Of a stretch of 61,678 nt of DNA, positions 1 through 10,400 are shown in pieces. The stretch's first letter is position 1. Each line of letters opens with the position of its first letter. The stretch comes from an uncultured Clostridia bacterium. Lineage in GTDB: Bacteria; Bacillota; Clostridia; Lachnospirales; Bianqueaceae. Under the pieces are notes generated by a model, which saw nothing but the letters and a program-made list of their open reading frames with translations, had not been told where the DNA came from and made no database searches. The stretch is taken from positions 1-61,678 of the forward strand of contig CALWBZ010000082.1 of NCBI GenBank assembly GCA_944376225.1, given 5' to 3'. Both the position numbers and the translations under genes were made by a program.

Positions 1-3000
1 TCTTTTATGTAGAGTATCTTCATACCAAGAGCTTAATATATTTGAATGAAGTTTCTGCATTTTCTTTATTTCTCTTGAAGCCTTGTAAATATCCGTATCA
101 AGATACGTCTGTGGTAATATTGCAACACTCGTTTGTTGTTTTGGTGCTAACGGATTTTCGCTATTACCTTTAAGAAGTTTGACATATTCACCAAATATTG
201 TAGGGCAGTGCTTCTCCAATAAGGCCGAAATGGACGGATATACAATTTTGTTAATTATATCGGATGCCCAATACCCAGTTATTGATAAGTCAAACGGGTT
301 CACATATACGTGATTATAAAAATCAATGTCGATTATGCTCCCATGAATCGTACCAACTCCACCAATTCTTTTTACCATATCTGCAATACGCTTTTGAAAT
401 GAAGTAAACTTGTCAAGTGGCGTTTTTATTGTAGAAATCATGGAATCCATATTATCATAATAATACTGAACATCTTGAATTTCCAATTTTTTCATAGCTC
501 CACCATTAAGGATAGTAAGACTGCCACTTCTTGATTTGTGGATAAAACAATAATACCCATTCTTTTTTAACATATAGAGTACATTTACTTCTCGCTGGAA
601 GGTCATTGATATATTCTTTCCTCGGTAGAAGTCATTGTACTGTTCACGCGTAATCTCAAATATGCCATCCTCATAATCAAAAAAACTGTCATAATCGTTA
701 TCAATTAAAAAAGTTTTCAAATGAGGATTCTCACTATGGTATCCCACTTGATTGTCCGAATAGACTCTGTACTCACCATCATCATAGAAGAAATTTCTGT
801 GGGTATGTCCACTTACATAAACATAGTTTTTGTCAGGCTCTGCTTCTCTACACCAATCTTTTTTAGGCGTATGCGTTAAAATAATCGTGTTCTTATTGAT
901 TAGAATAGGGCGCAAACGATTATACAAATCTTCAAAAAATTTAGATTCTTTTATTTCAGTAGATCTGTCCACAGTCATTCGATAAACGCCGTTATCGGCA
1001 TTAAACTCCTTATTATATCCCGAAAATCCCAATCCACCGAGAATCACATATCTTGCACTTCGTAAGCGGTCAGCAATTTGCGTTTCATTCATTTGACACA
1101 AATCGTGATATTTAATCAAGTGTGTTCCTGTATTCGGATCAGCAAGCAAAGCGCAATCTTCTTTGTAAAGAAGATCGTTATGAAGTAAATACATACCATA
1201 TTCTTCTAAAATAGTTCGATACTTTGAAACGATTTGTTCTATTTGAAAGCCCGGAAAATTCCATAACTCATGATTTCCAAGCGTAAACACAACCTGTGTT
1301 TTCCGACGTAATGTTTTGGAAAGAATCTTTACAAATAACTGAAATATTTCAATATCTGATGCTACATCACCGTCAATCAATAATAAGCTTTTTGCTTCAT
1401 TAGCAATAGTATCAACTAGTTTTTGAATCACATATATAATATCTTCTTTTGAACGACAGCCTGCATTTTGTATTCTGTGCATAAGATGGATATCTGAAAT
1501 ATAGTGAACTCTTTGGCATTTGTTATCAGAAGCCAGATCAAAATTTGATAAGTCTCGCCCCGGTACTTCTGATACCAAATCTCTTGAAGATTGAAGAACT
1601 AAAGCAGTTTCAGATTCATTTTTTTCAATACACTCAAAAGATTCTATGACGTTCAAGTTGATCTCATAAGTATCATATTGTAGGCCAAACTTTTCACATA
1701 AGCTGCTTTTCATTTTTGCGCCTGTAAAGTCAATAAAATCCCATTGAGCTAAATTGTCAAGCCCATCACAAAAAAGCAAATCTGCATTAGATAGATTTCC
1801 TTTAAGAAAAACAACAAAATCAAAAAAATATTTAAATGTATTCTTATATTCTTTAAGTATGCTACCTGATTTATTGAGCCACTTCTGTACTACATAAAAT
1901 TTTCTATCATAATAGTATTTTTTTACAGAATATGTGACTTCCATATCTGCACGAATCGGAAGCTTTGTTGTTTCATCAACGATATACTTAGAAAAATCCT
2001 CATTACATTCAAGCATAGTAGATAAATCACAATTTCTCAAATCACCTTTTCGATAGATGATAAACTCATCAAATGATTCAAAATATCTACAAATTGTCGT
2101 GATTGGGAAATAATCAGTACATTTTCGATATCCTTTAATTTCTTCGCAATAGTAGTGTGTTTTCTTGTCAAAAAATGCTTTTGAATAAAAATCAATCTCT
2201 CCCTCTTTCAAGAGACGAATATACTCTTTTAATTTCTTCTTATGCTTATCTTTTGTCCTCTTTGATCCTGAAAAGTAATTGAATGATTGCATAACATCGT
2301 CAGAATCATATATTGAACATAAAGCGTTTATCATTTTGTATTCAGGATAAGCGCCGGAGGATATATACTCCATAATAACATTAAACCGATTCTTATTTTC
2401 AACATCAGCGAAAATATATTGAAAAAAGAAAAAAGTGACATCGACAATCTCCGCAATTTTAGCTTTGCGATAATTATTTGCAACTTTCGCAAGTTCATTA
2501 TAGCTATTGCAATTATTGAATTTTTTTAACCATTGCTGACACTGTTTATGTATTTGTGCCGCATTTTTATAGGCAAGGATTTCATCATTTGATGCTGACA
2601 AAGAATAATTATCTATACTATCTTCAACAAATGCTTTTCGCTTCATTAACCTTTTTAAATCTATTTTGCGAGAAGTAACTATATGCTCTGGGAAATGATA
2701 AAACGCATAACACGCATTATCATAGATGTTACCGTTTAGAAAATCGAAATATGAATCAAAATTATCAAAATTAGAAAAAACGTCCCTTTTGCGTTCTTCC
2801 CCATCTACAGCGTGAATTAAAGTTTCTTCAACAAAAAAGGTATTTGAGATAATATCGAATCCTTTTTTGACAGTTATGCGCAATCCAGCTTTTCGTTCAA
2901 AAGATACAAGTTGAATATCGTTCTTATATTCTTCTGGGACATCAAAAACCAGAATTTCATTTCTCTTTAATTGTCTGATTATTTTCCTTATTTCTGATTG

Positions 3001-3006
3001 TGCCAC
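1..3006 (-). CDS. Metallophosphoesterase with long N-terminal region (3' end cut by window edge)
   Basis: The minus strand is open from a GTG at 3006 to the left edge (1002 codons, no stop), so the C-terminus is missing. The calcineurin-like metallophosphoesterase motifs appear in order: SDIHLMH (D505, H507), a GDVASD block near 545, GNHE (N578, H579), THTP near 710 and GHTH (H734, H736). This predicts a two-metal phosphodiesterase or phosphatase. The first 480 or so residues match no family I recognise and are rich in K, N, Y and F. The start is set by AGGAGG eight bases upstream; the GTG lies two bases after the stop of the decayed XRE gene, so the two were once coupled. The DNA is far more AT-rich than the rest of the window, which suggests recent acquisition. 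The substrate is unknown. Confidence 0.8.
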   Translation of the reverse strand, partial: MAQSEIRKIIRQLKRNEILVFDVPEEYKNDIQLVSFERKAGLRITVKKGFDIISNTFFVEETLIHAVDGEERKRDVFSNFDNFDSYFDFLNGNIYDNACYAFYHFPEHIVTSRKIDLKRLMKRKAFVEDSIDNYSLSASNDEILAYKNAAQIHKQCQQWLKKFNNCNSYNELAKVANNYRKAKIAEIVDVTFFFFQYIFADVENKNRFNVIMEYISSGAYPEYKMINALCSIYDSDDVMQSFNYFSGSKRTKDKHKKKLKEYIRLLKEGEIDFYSKAFFDKKTHYYCEEIKGYRKCTDYFPITTICRYFESFDEFIIYRKGDLRNCDLSTMLECNEDFSKYIVDETTKLPIRADMEVTYSVKKYYYDRKFYVVQKWLNKSGSILKEYKNTFKYFFDFVVFLKGNLSNADLLFCDGLDNLAQWDFIDFTGAKMKSSLCEKFGLQYDTYEINLNVIESFECIEKNESETALVLQSSRDLVSEVPGRDLSNFDLASDNKCQRVHYISDIHLMHRIQNAGCRSKEDIIYVIQKLVDTIANEAKSLLLIDGDVASDIEIFQLFVKILSKTLRRKTQVVFTLGNHELWNFPGFQIEQIVSKYRTILEEYGMYLLHNDLLYKEDCALLADPNTGTHLIKYHDLCQMNETQIADRLRSARYVILGGLGFSGYNKEFNADNGVYRMTVDRSTEIKESKFFEDLYNRLRPILINKNTIILTHTPKKDWCREAEPDKNYVYVSGHTHRNFFYDDGEYRVYSDNQVGYHSENPHLKTFLIDNDYDSFFDYEDGIFEITREQYNDFYRGKNISMTFQREVNVLYMLKKNGYYCFIHKSRSGSLTILNGGAMKKLEIQDVQYYYDNMDSMISTIKTPLDKFTSFQKRIADMVKRIGGVGTIHGSIIDIDFYNHVYVNPFDLSITGYWASDIINKIVYPSISALLEKHCPTIFGEYVKLLKGNSENPLAPKQQTSVAILPQTYLDTDIYKASREIKKMQKLHSNILSSWYEDTLHKR

Positions 3007-3007
3007 A

Positions 3008-3815
3008 CTATTTTCCTCCTCTCTCTGTTTGTTCAATCATCTTTTTCGCCAGCTCTTGAAACAGGTCTGTGGTTTCCTCGTCCATCGGCTCAAACTCTCC
3101 GATCTGTTCGGCAACCATCGCTGTTACATCATCAATGAAAATCGGGTTATGCTTCTGCTCTGCCAATGCATTCCGCATAATCTGAAACATGGCGACGGTT
3201 ACAGCTTCCCAGGCTGTTCTCTATTTTCCATGTCTTTCTTAATGTCTCGCAGGATAGTAAGGAGCACGCTCTTGATTTTTTCAATCTCCGCTTCATGCTC
3301 TCCCATCTTCTGTGTGTTCAATGGCTGTAAATCCTGCCTTGCTTTTGTCCTGTGTCCTAGGTGTTCTTTCATCAGGTCGGACAGGAAAGCCGTCGCTATC
3401 TCGATAAGCTGGTTTCTCGCCGTTATCACCTTTGCCGCCGTATCTTGAAAATAAATCCGTATCAAATCTATCAGCCTCGGAAAGTTCCTGGGTTCCAGAA
3501 GGCGGTTAAGGATTTGCACATCGACTGCACCCGACACAAGTCCCCCCACGGCTCCCTCGGATAAGTCCAATTCAGAAATATCATAGCTTTCGCGGCACTC
3601 ACAGTGGACAAGCCCAGTATGTAGTCCGTTGATACCTTAAATTCCTTTGTCGCACCTATGAGAATATCGCTGCTAACCGTTCTTGTTTCGCCGTTGACAA
3701 TTCGGCTCAACTGGGAAGCGAAAACGCCTATCTTCTCCGCAAATTCCTTTTGTGTGATGTGGTTTCCGTTTCATAAATCGGAAATCCGCTGTCCGAGTGT
3801 TCCGGGTATAGTCAT
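3008..3815 (-). pseudogene. Decayed XRE-family transcriptional regulator
   Basis: Three reading-frame pieces join into one XRE regulator. It begins at ATG 3815 behind AGGAGG. TIPGTLGQRISDL is followed at once by an in-frame TGA. The helix-turn-helix continues as ITQKEFAEKIG and SQLSRIVNGETRT, and ITDYILGLS-like text ends helix 5. A frameshift near 3600 moves the reading into the LSEGAV...ILNRLLE stretch, and another near 3195 moves it into the MFQIMRN tail that ends at 3008. With one nonsense codon and two frameshifts it should make no working repressor. It probably once controlled itself and the metallophosphoesterase that follows directly. Confidence 0.75.
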
Positions 3816-3842
3816 AGACACGCACCTCCTCCGCATACCTCC

Positions 3843-3870
3843 ATTATACAACAAAATTGTAAAAATGCAA
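3843..3870 (-). promoter_or_regulatory. Sigma-A promoter of the XRE/metallophosphoesterase pair
   Basis: Read on the minus strand: TTGCAT (3865-3870), 16-base spacer, TATAAT (3843-3848). It lies about 30 bases upstream of the ATG at 3815 and may still drive the metallophosphoesterase despite loss of the regulator. Confidence 0.6.
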
Positions 3871-4077
3871 TTTCCAAAGTGTAAACTTCATCAAAATACA
3901 ATTCTCGCAAAATTCCGGGGATTGCTTTTTTCGTGTAGACTTAGGGGAGTTCATCGATGGAGTTAGAGTATAATTAAAGTTGGCAAACAAAAAGGGAAGT
4001 AGAGAAAAAAACTACCTCCCAATCATACCGTTTTCCTTTATGATATTAATTGACGAGATTAAGTCAAAGGAGTCGAT

Positions 4078-4197
4078 ATGATGAATTCTATTGTAAAGGA
4101 AAAACAGGAATCTTTCAAGGCTTTAGAGCAAAAATTTTTCGCATATGTCTGTGATGTAAATAGGTATGACCCAAAAGAGGAAGGATCTGTCCGATGA
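4078..4197 (+). pseudogene. Possible ISLre2-type (UPF0236) transposase start, cut off by the IS
   Basis: A 39-codon frame with ATGATG start and AAAGGAG upstream reads SIVKEKQESFKALEQKFFAY. This resembles the first residues of UPF0236/ISLre2 transposases, which normally run over 400 residues. The frame runs into the putative IS481-like terminus at about 4188 and stops. From 3816 to 4077 I see only the upstream promoter and a weak stem (GGGAAGTAG...CTACCTCCC, about 3993-4020). The family call rests on N-terminal resemblance only. Confidence 0.35.
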
Positions 4198-5307
4198 GGT
4201 AAAAACGGTTTCCATTTGCGTTGTGGCAAAGCCGCTGCGCAAATGGAAACCCCGCCAAGGCCGTTAGGCCGCGGCTAGCTTTTCCTGCAATAGCCGCAGC
4301 GGACTCCTGCCGCCGAGTGTGCGCATAGGCTTATTGTTGCTCCAGTTAAGGTGCTCCGCAAGCTTCTGATTGAGCGCTTTAATGTCCGAGAACTTCTCCC
4401 AGTCATAGAAGTATCTCTGATCGTTCCTGTGGCTTCGCTCTATCTTCCCATTGTGCCACGGCGTTCTTGGCGGTATGAGTTTGTGCTTGATCCCTAGTTC
4501 CGCCAGCACCCTATCAAATGGACATTCTTTTTCCTCGCTGATATATTTGTAGGTAAATTCCGTGCCGTTGTCCGTCTGCACTGTCTGGATCTTAAACGGA
4601 AATACCTTTATCAGCATCTTTAGAAATTTTACCGAGTTTCCCGGTATATGCTCTTCATACCCATACACAAACCGAAACCGCGTACATTCATCTATCGCCG
4701 TCCACTGGTAGAACCGTTTGCCAGCCTGTTTCGCTACGCCCTTAAGACAGCAATACGGCACTTCTTTCACATCTATCCGCACTTTCTCCTCAGGAACCGT
4801 CAAGTCCGGATATCTCCGCTCATGTTTGCGGAGCGGTTTTCCCTTCTCCTTCCCGCCGTACAGCCCCATCCGCTTGGCGGCATACAGAAATCCGCTGTAG
4901 CTACGGCTATACCCTTTCTCCTGAGCCGCCATGTACGCGCCTTTCCAGCCGTAGCGGAAGTATTTCTCTTTGATCCCTTGCTGATTCAGTTCCTCTTCCG
5001 CTGCCGTATGCTGCTTTGGATGGCTGTGCGGTCGGTGTGATCCCTCCTGCAGCGATTGCCATGTCCCGTCGTACCGCTTGCTCCATCGTTTCACGCTTGA
5101 CTGGCTTACTCCGTATATCTTCGCCGCAAAGCTTTTACCTTTTCGTATTGCTAGCTTCACTACCGCTTGATGATGTCGGACTTCTTGTGCTATCTTATTC
5201 ATGAGAAGTCTACTCCTTTGGGTGTATATGGTTTGTGGTGAACTCATTATACCACATTGGAGCTTTGACTTCTCTCTTTTTTAGGTCATATCATTTTAGC
5301 GCATACA
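4188..5307 (-). mobile_element. IS481-like insertion sequence, complete copy
   Basis: One DDE transposase gene is flanked by short ends. The right end is exact: comparing this copy with the second copy beginning at 5308 shows homology breaking at the base after 5307, so the terminus reads TGTATGCGCTAAAATGATAT inward. The other end is inferred at about 4188, where TGTCCGATGAGGTAAAAACG shares TGT and TAAAA with the first. Length is about 1.12 kb, normal for IS481. The element sits inside the second copy, but no matching target duplication is visible and the far half of the host copy is missing, so a deletion or recombination followed. Confidence 0.75.
4264..5202 (-). CDS. IS481-family transposase
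   Basis: An N-terminal helix-turn-helix (KSFAAKIYGVSQSSVKRWSK) is followed by an RNase H-like DDE core. First Asp in VRIDVKEV, second in QTDNGTEF, Glu in KIERSHRNDQ, the usual IS481 spacing. I chose ATG 5202 (312 residues) because AGGAG lies upstream and related transposases begin MNKIAQE. An in-frame ATG at 5247 would add 15 residues. The gene looks intact, so the element may still move. Confidence 0.88.
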   Translation of the reverse strand: MNKIAQEVRHHQAVVKLAIRKGKSFAAKIYGVSQSSVKRWSKRYDGTWQSLQEGSHRPHSHPKQHTAAEEELNQQGIKEKYFRYGWKGAYMAAQEKGYSRSYSGFLYAAKRMGLYGGKEKGKPLRKHERRYPDLTVPEEKVRIDVKEVPYCCLKGVAKQAGKRFYQWTAIDECTRFRFVYGYEEHIPGNSVKFLKMLIKVFPFKIQTVQTDNGTEFTYKYISEEKECPFDRVLAELGIKHKLIPPRTPWHNGKIERSHRNDQRYFYDWEKFSDIKALNQKLAEHLNWSNNKPMRTLGGRSPLRLLQEKLAAA

Positions 5308-5593
5308 GGCTGCGCGGTCGGTGTGAGCCCTCCCTCAGCGATTGCCATGTCCCATCGTATCGCTTGCTCCATCGTTTTACGCTTGACAGGCTTACTCCGT
5401 ATATCTTCGCCGCAAAACTTTTACCTTTTCGTATTGCTAGCTTTACTACCGCTTGACGATGTCGGGCTTCTTGTGCTATCGTATTCATGAGAAGTCTGCT
5501 CCTTTGGGTGTATATGGTTTGTGGTGAATTCATTATACCACATCGGAGTTTTGACTTCTCTCTTTTTTGGGTCATATCATTTTAGCACATACA
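5308..5593 (-). mobile_element. Second, truncated copy of the same IS (transposase 5' end)
   Basis: About 286 bases, nearly identical to the 5' end of the neighbouring element. They encode the first 70 or so transposase residues, then break where the complete copy begins; the chimeric frame ends RPRSLYALK. The outer terminus is at 5593 (GTCATATCATTTTAGCACAT then ACA). It is non-functional. It shows a tandem or nested insertion in the same orientation. Confidence 0.85.
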
Positions 5594-5913
5594 AGAATTT
5601 AAGAAAGCGATTTTGAGGAGCGATTCGGTTATCTGAAAAGAAAGGATGTCTACAGCGATCCTGGCATGGATAGGCCATCATAAAGAAAAACAAGAAAGTG
5701 CCAACGAGGACTTGACACAAACGACAGCTGATGTGGTATCATGAAAATCGAAGAGGAGGCATATGCGCGGCGAAGAGGCTGATTACCCTAAAAACATCTG
5801 CGAACAGAGCCGCAAAAAGTCTTTTGTGTGAGCTATCACCTTGAACATTTATGTTTTCAATCAATTCGGACTGGGATGACAAAAAATTATAGAGCCATCG
5901 CATTGTTCCGACC
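5594..5913. other. Non-coding stretch between IS remnants and BREX operon
   Basis: No convincing gene. A loose TTGACA (5712) and TATCAT (5737) pair lies 19 bases apart. Very short frames follow an AGGAGG at 5754, but their spacing is poor. I see no repeat array or tRNA. Confidence 0.5.
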
Positions 5914-5942
5914 TTGATTTCCACCCCTTTCTTCTGTATAAT
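5914..5942 (+). promoter_or_regulatory. Main BREX operon promoter
   Basis: TTGATT (5914-5919), 17-base spacer, TATAAT (5937-5942). This strong sigma-A promoter lies 51 bases before the XRE start, and genes follow with short gaps or overlaps as far as about 26.0 kb. The XRE protein is the obvious candidate to act on it. Confidence 0.75.
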
Positions 5943-5992
5943 AGTAACGTGACATGCCATGCTGTTCAGTAAGCAAATGGAAGGTGACGACG

Positions 5993-6214
5993 ATGGCTGT
6001 TAGCTACAAAAAGCTTTGGAAATTGCTGATAGATAAAGACGTGAAGAAGAAAGACCTTGCACAGGGCGCTCATATCAGCACATATATGATTAACAAATTG
6101 AATCGCGGCGATAACGTAAATACAGACACGCTTGTCAGAATCCGCATAGCCCTGGATTGTACTTTCGACGACATCATGGAAATGATTCCAGACGGCAAAC
6201 AGGAGGCGAAATGA
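5993..6214 (+). CDS. Small XRE-family regulator at head of BREX operon
   Basis: A 73-residue protein that is almost entirely one Cro/C1-type helix-turn-helix: KKLWKLLIDKDVKKKDLAQG, then STYMINKLNRGDNVNTDTLV with the recognition helix, then LDCTFDDIMEM. The start at 5993 follows GGAAGGTG; an upstream in-frame ATG at 5954 has no ribosome site. Its stop overlaps the brxA start (ATGATG), so the two are translationally coupled. It probably represses or tunes the operon. Type 1 BREX loci elsewhere often carry a WYL-type regulator (BrxR) instead; this one has no WYL domain. Confidence 0.8.
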   Translation: MAVSYKKLWKLLIDKDVKKKDLAQGAHISTYMINKLNRGDNVNTDTLVRIRIALDCTFDDIMEMIPDGKQEAK

Positions 6215-6840
6215 TGCAGACAAATACCGCAGCTTTGAGAGCTGCCAGCCCATATAATGCCGCGATTACGCGAGAACAGTTTTTGTTTTATGAGATGCGC
6301 ACTACAGCCAGACTGATGAGTGAGGGCCTGGACGATAACGAGGTTGCGGAGCGCATTGTAAAAGATAATTTATTCCAGTACCCGACGGAAAAGTCCATCC
6401 GAAAGATGGCCTTGGCCTGTATCCGGCGTCTGCGTGCGATGCAGGATGATACACTGATTTCCGCTCTGGCCTCTCAGCCTGCGGAAGTATCCAAACAGAT
6501 TTGCCTGTATGCGATGATGAAGCGGTATCGTCTGGTTTGGGACTTCATGGTGACAGTAATTGGTGAGAAGTACCGGCTGCAGGATACTTCTTTTGGGAAG
6601 ATTGATCTGAACACTTTCTTCCTTCGTTTGCAGGAACAGGACGACTGGGTGGCGACATGGAGTGATACGACCATCAAAAAGCTCAAGCAGGTGCTGGCGA
6701 AAATTCTTGTAGAGAATGAGTACCTCGACAGCGTTGCCGCTGATCATCTGAACCTGGTCTGGCTGTATCCGGTTTTGGAAAACGCCATTCGCAGTAACAA
6801 CGACGATGCCGTTTTACCGGCGTTCAACAATTTTTCGTAA
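6214..6840 (+). CDS. brxA: BREX protein BrxA (DUF1819)
   Basis: A 208-residue protein of the BrxA/DUF1819 family, a small DNA-binding member of type 1 BREX. Visible family features are the REQFLFYEMRTTARL opening, the NLFQYPTEKSIRKMALACI block and the LMKRYR-like KQICLYAMMKRYRLVWDFM stretch. AGGAGG at 6201-6206 gives seven bases to the ATG at 6214; the overlapping ATG at 6211 is the alternative. It lies directly before brxB, the standard type 1 order. Its biochemical role in restriction is not settled in the family. Confidence 0.88.
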   Translation: MQTNTAALRAASPYNAAITREQFLFYEMRTTARLMSEGLDDNEVAERIVKDNLFQYPTEKSIRKMALACIRRLRAMQDDTLISALASQPAEVSKQICLYAMMKRYRLVWDFMVTVIGEKYRLQDTSFGKIDLNTFFLRLQEQDDWVATWSDTTIKKLKQVLAKILVENEYLDSVAADHLNLVWLYPVLENAIRSNNDDAVLPAFNNFS

Positions 6841-6852
6841 GGGAGGCGCGGT

Positions 6853-7410
6853 ATGGTAAGTATCAAAGAGCGCTTAGATAAACTGCGCAGCACAATTCAG
6901 GAGCCAGAATTTCTAGAAGGAAATGGTCTGTCCAACGAGGTCAACATCCGCATTTTCTGCTATGACGCGGCGGATGAAATGACTGTGCGGCGATTCCTTG
7001 GACAGATTACGACCGATCAGACGCTTAGCTGTCATCTTATTGAGTGCAACCTGTATCAGATTTTCCTCTCCCTTTGCGATGACCTGGATATTACAGATGA
7101 TATTCCAGAGATGGAGGAAAGTGACGGCAGAGAGTATCTGCTGGAGCAGCTGCATTCCGCTATCGGGGAAAATGAGTTTATAGAGAAAATGCAGTATGGG
7201 CCACACGCATCTGGAGATGTGCTGCTGCTGACGGGCGTTGGCGATGTCTTCCCGTTTATGCGGGTACATACGCTTCTTGAGGCATTGCAGCCGTACTTCT
7301 CGGACATCCCGATTCTGGTGATGTATCCGGGGACTTTCGATGGGAGCTATGTAAGACTTTTTGACAAGCTGCCGCCGAACCCATACTACCGGGCATTTAA
7401 CGAAATTTGA
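6853..7410 (+). CDS. brxB: BREX protein BrxB (DUF1788)
   Basis: A 185-residue protein of the BrxB/DUF1788 family, found in nearly all type 1 BREX loci. Typical text includes SIKERLDKLRSTIQEPEFL at the start, GDVLLLTGVGDVFPFMRVHT in the middle and PILVMYPGTFDGSYVRLF near the end. It begins 12 bases after brxA with GGGAGG upstream, and ends 13 bases before brxC. Its function is unknown, though it is usually required for defence. Confidence 0.9.
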   Translation: MVSIKERLDKLRSTIQEPEFLEGNGLSNEVNIRIFCYDAADEMTVRRFLGQITTDQTLSCHLIECNLYQIFLSLCDDLDITDDIPEMEESDGREYLLEQLHSAIGENEFIEKMQYGPHASGDVLLLTGVGDVFPFMRVHTLLEALQPYFSDIPILVMYPGTFDGSYVRLFDKLPPNPYYRAFNEI

Positions 7411-7423
7411 GGGAGGCTTAAAG

Positions 7424-10400
7424 ATGCGAATTCAAAATATGTTCCAGGAGGACATCAACCGCCCGATTAACGGCGTCATCAAGGTTGATCAGGACGCGCA
7501 GGACGTGATCGAGCAGGAAGTCCGTGAGTATGTAATCACAAAAGAACTGCGAAAGCATTTTACGGCTTTCTTCAACTATTACAGCGAAGCATTTGAAACG
7601 CCAACCGCCGACATCGGCGTCTGGATTTCCGGCTTCTTTGGAAGTGGTAAATCTCACTTCCTGAAAATGCTGTCCTATATTCTGGAGAATAAAAGCGTCG
7701 GCGACACTACTACCGTGGAACTGTTCCGGAAAAAGTTTGACGACGACCCGGCTACTTTCATGCTGATTGATCGGGCGGCAAAGGTTCCGACGGAGACGAT
7801 TCTGTTCAATATCGACATCGAAAGCTCCATCAACAAGGATAAGACTGCCGTTATGCGTGTCTTTGCGAAGATGTTCTACAACCATCTCGGTTTCTATGGC
7901 GAAAATCTGAAGGTTGCCATGCTGGAGTATTACATCGAACAGAGTGGCAAGACGGAAGAATTCCGCCGTGTCTTCGAGGAGAAAAAGGGCAAGCCCTGGG
8001 TGGAAATGCGCCGCGCATTTGCCTTCAATGGAAAGTTCATCATCCCGACACTGATGGAAGTGCTGGATATGAGCGAGGAAGACGCAAAGAAATGGTTCAA
8101 TGATAAGACTGCCACCGAGCTTTCCATCGCCCAGCTGGTGCAGGATATCAAAGAGTATGTAGACAGGCAGCCGAAGGATTTCCGCCTACTCTTTATGATC
8201 GACGAGGTTGGCCAGTATGTCGGCACAGATACCGATATGCTTCTGAACCTCCAGTCCCTCACAGAGAAAATTGGCAGCGAGTGCCAGGGCAAGGTGTGGG
8301 TGGTCTGCACCGGTCAGGAGGCTATTGACGAGATTATCAAAGTCCGTGCGGACGAGTTCTCCCGGATTCAGGCACGGTTTAAGACGAGACTCTCTCTGTC
8401 CTCTTCTTCCGTGGATGAAGTCATCCAGAAGCGTATCCTGAAGAAAAAGCCGGAGGCCGGACAGGAATTGGAGCGTGTTTACAATCAGAACGACTCCGTG
8501 CTCCGCAACCTTTTTACCTTCAACGGGGCACAGCTGGACATCAAGGGCTTCGGCGGCCCGAACGAGTTTGCGGTCAACTTCCCGTTCGTGCCATACCAGT
8601 TCATTATCATGCAGAAGGTGTTTGCCGAGATTCGCAAGCATGGCAACTCTGGCAAGCATTTGTCCGGCGGCGAGCGCTCCATGCTGTCTGGGTTTCAGGA
8701 GGCCGCACAGAAGGTGCAGGATAAGGACGAGTTTGCACTTGTGCCATTCTTCCGCTTTTATGATACCGTACATACCTTCCTGGACGGTTCCATCCGCCGC
8801 GTGATCGAGCGCTGCTCCCGTGCGGCTGATGCCGGGGACGGCATCGAAGCCTATGATGTGGATGTATTGAAGCTGCTCTACCTGATTCGCTATATTGACA
8901 ACGACGTTCCGGCCAATCTGGATAATATTGTTGTCCTCATGGCGGATGACATTCGTGTGGATAAGATCAGCCTGCGTGAGGTTGTCCGGGAGTCTCTGAA
9001 CCGGCTTCTTTCCCAGAACTATATCGGCAGAACCGGCGATACCTACAACTTCCTGACCGACGAGGAGCAGGATATTCAGCGTGCCATCCGCAACGAGACC
9101 AGCGTGGATACCTCCGCGATTGTGGAGCGCATCGCGCAGATGATCTATGCGGACATTTATACGACCAAGAAGTTCCGCTATGGGAAGTACGACTTTGACT
9201 TTGACAAGATGGTGGACGGCGTGACCAGCGGTGCGCTGACCGGCGGAATGCGGCTGAAATTCCTGACGGTGGCGACGGACGCCGTGGAGAAATCCAAGCT
9301 CCGCCTGATGACCGAGTCGAAAGATCAGGCCATCGCCGTACTGGCGGACACCGACTATTACAACTCGCTGGAGCAGGCCATGAAAATCCGCAAGTACGTA
9401 AAGCAGCGGAACGTGGCGCAGCTGCCCCGGTCTGTGCAGGATATTATCCGAGACCAGCAGGACGAAGCAACCCGTCTGGAAAACTCTGCTGCGGAGGAAC
9501 TGCGCAAGGCTATCGCTGGTGCGGAGTTCTATGTGGCCGGAGAGCATATAGAGATCAAGGCCGGCGACGCAAAAGTGAAAATTGACCAGGCGCTGGAATA
9601 TCTGGTTATCCATGTGTACAGCGAGCTTGACCTGATTACGAAGAATGCTGAGACAGACGCGGATATTCTGGAAATCCTGACCGGCGGCGAGAACATGCTT
9701 GCCGGAACGGAGCCTAACCAGGATGCTGCCGCAAAGATGGAGGAATATCTGGACATTCAGCACCGGAAGAACCTCCCCACCTCTATGGCGGATGTGCAGA
9801 GCCGGTATCAGGCGATTCCCTACGGCTGGCGGGAAATTGACATTGCCGCTGTAGCTGCACGCCTGATCCGAGACCAGAAAGTGACAATCAAATACGCAGG
9901 AACCACCATTCAGCCCAGCAATCCGAAGTTGCCGGATATGCTCCGCAAAAAGAGTGAGATTGGAAAAACCAACATCTCCAAGCGTCAGGTGGTCTCTGTC
10001 GCCAAGATGAAGGAGGCCAGAGAATTCCTGAGGGAGTATCTGGACGTGATGGACGTACCCGACGACGAAGACGGACTGATCGCGTTCATTATCAAGAATT
10101 TCACAGAGCAGAAGGAGCATTATGAGCAGCTTCTTGCCCGGTATGATGGTCATAAATACCCGGATAAGGGCTTAGTCGCACAGGCGGTTCAGCTGATGGG
10201 CGACGTGCTGTCTCAGTCCAAGGATAATATTGCGCTCATTGACCGGCTGGTCAAAAAAGAAGACGATTTGGATGACAATAAGGAAAAGATGCAGCGTGTC
10301 GAAGGGTTCTTCAAGACGCAGGTGACAGTATTCGACGCTGCGGTGCAGCTGGAAGCTGACCTGCGGCATGAGCTGGACTACCTGAGCCATGAGCCAGAAG

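Noticed and set aside
5712-5742. TTGACA...TATCAT as a second BREX promoter
   Set aside because: Spacer is 19 bases and the -10 is weak; the 5914-5942 pair is much better.
5763-5831. 22-codon frame after AGGAGG, possible BREX leader peptide
   Set aside because: Only three bases separate the AGGAGG from the ATG, and it lies upstream of the better promoter at 5914.
8186-10153. 655-codon open frame antisense to brxC
   Set aside because: brxC has Walker motifs, family length and a ribosome site in the other frame; the antisense product has no recognisable motif and is rich in H, L and R as expected from codon-bias shadow.
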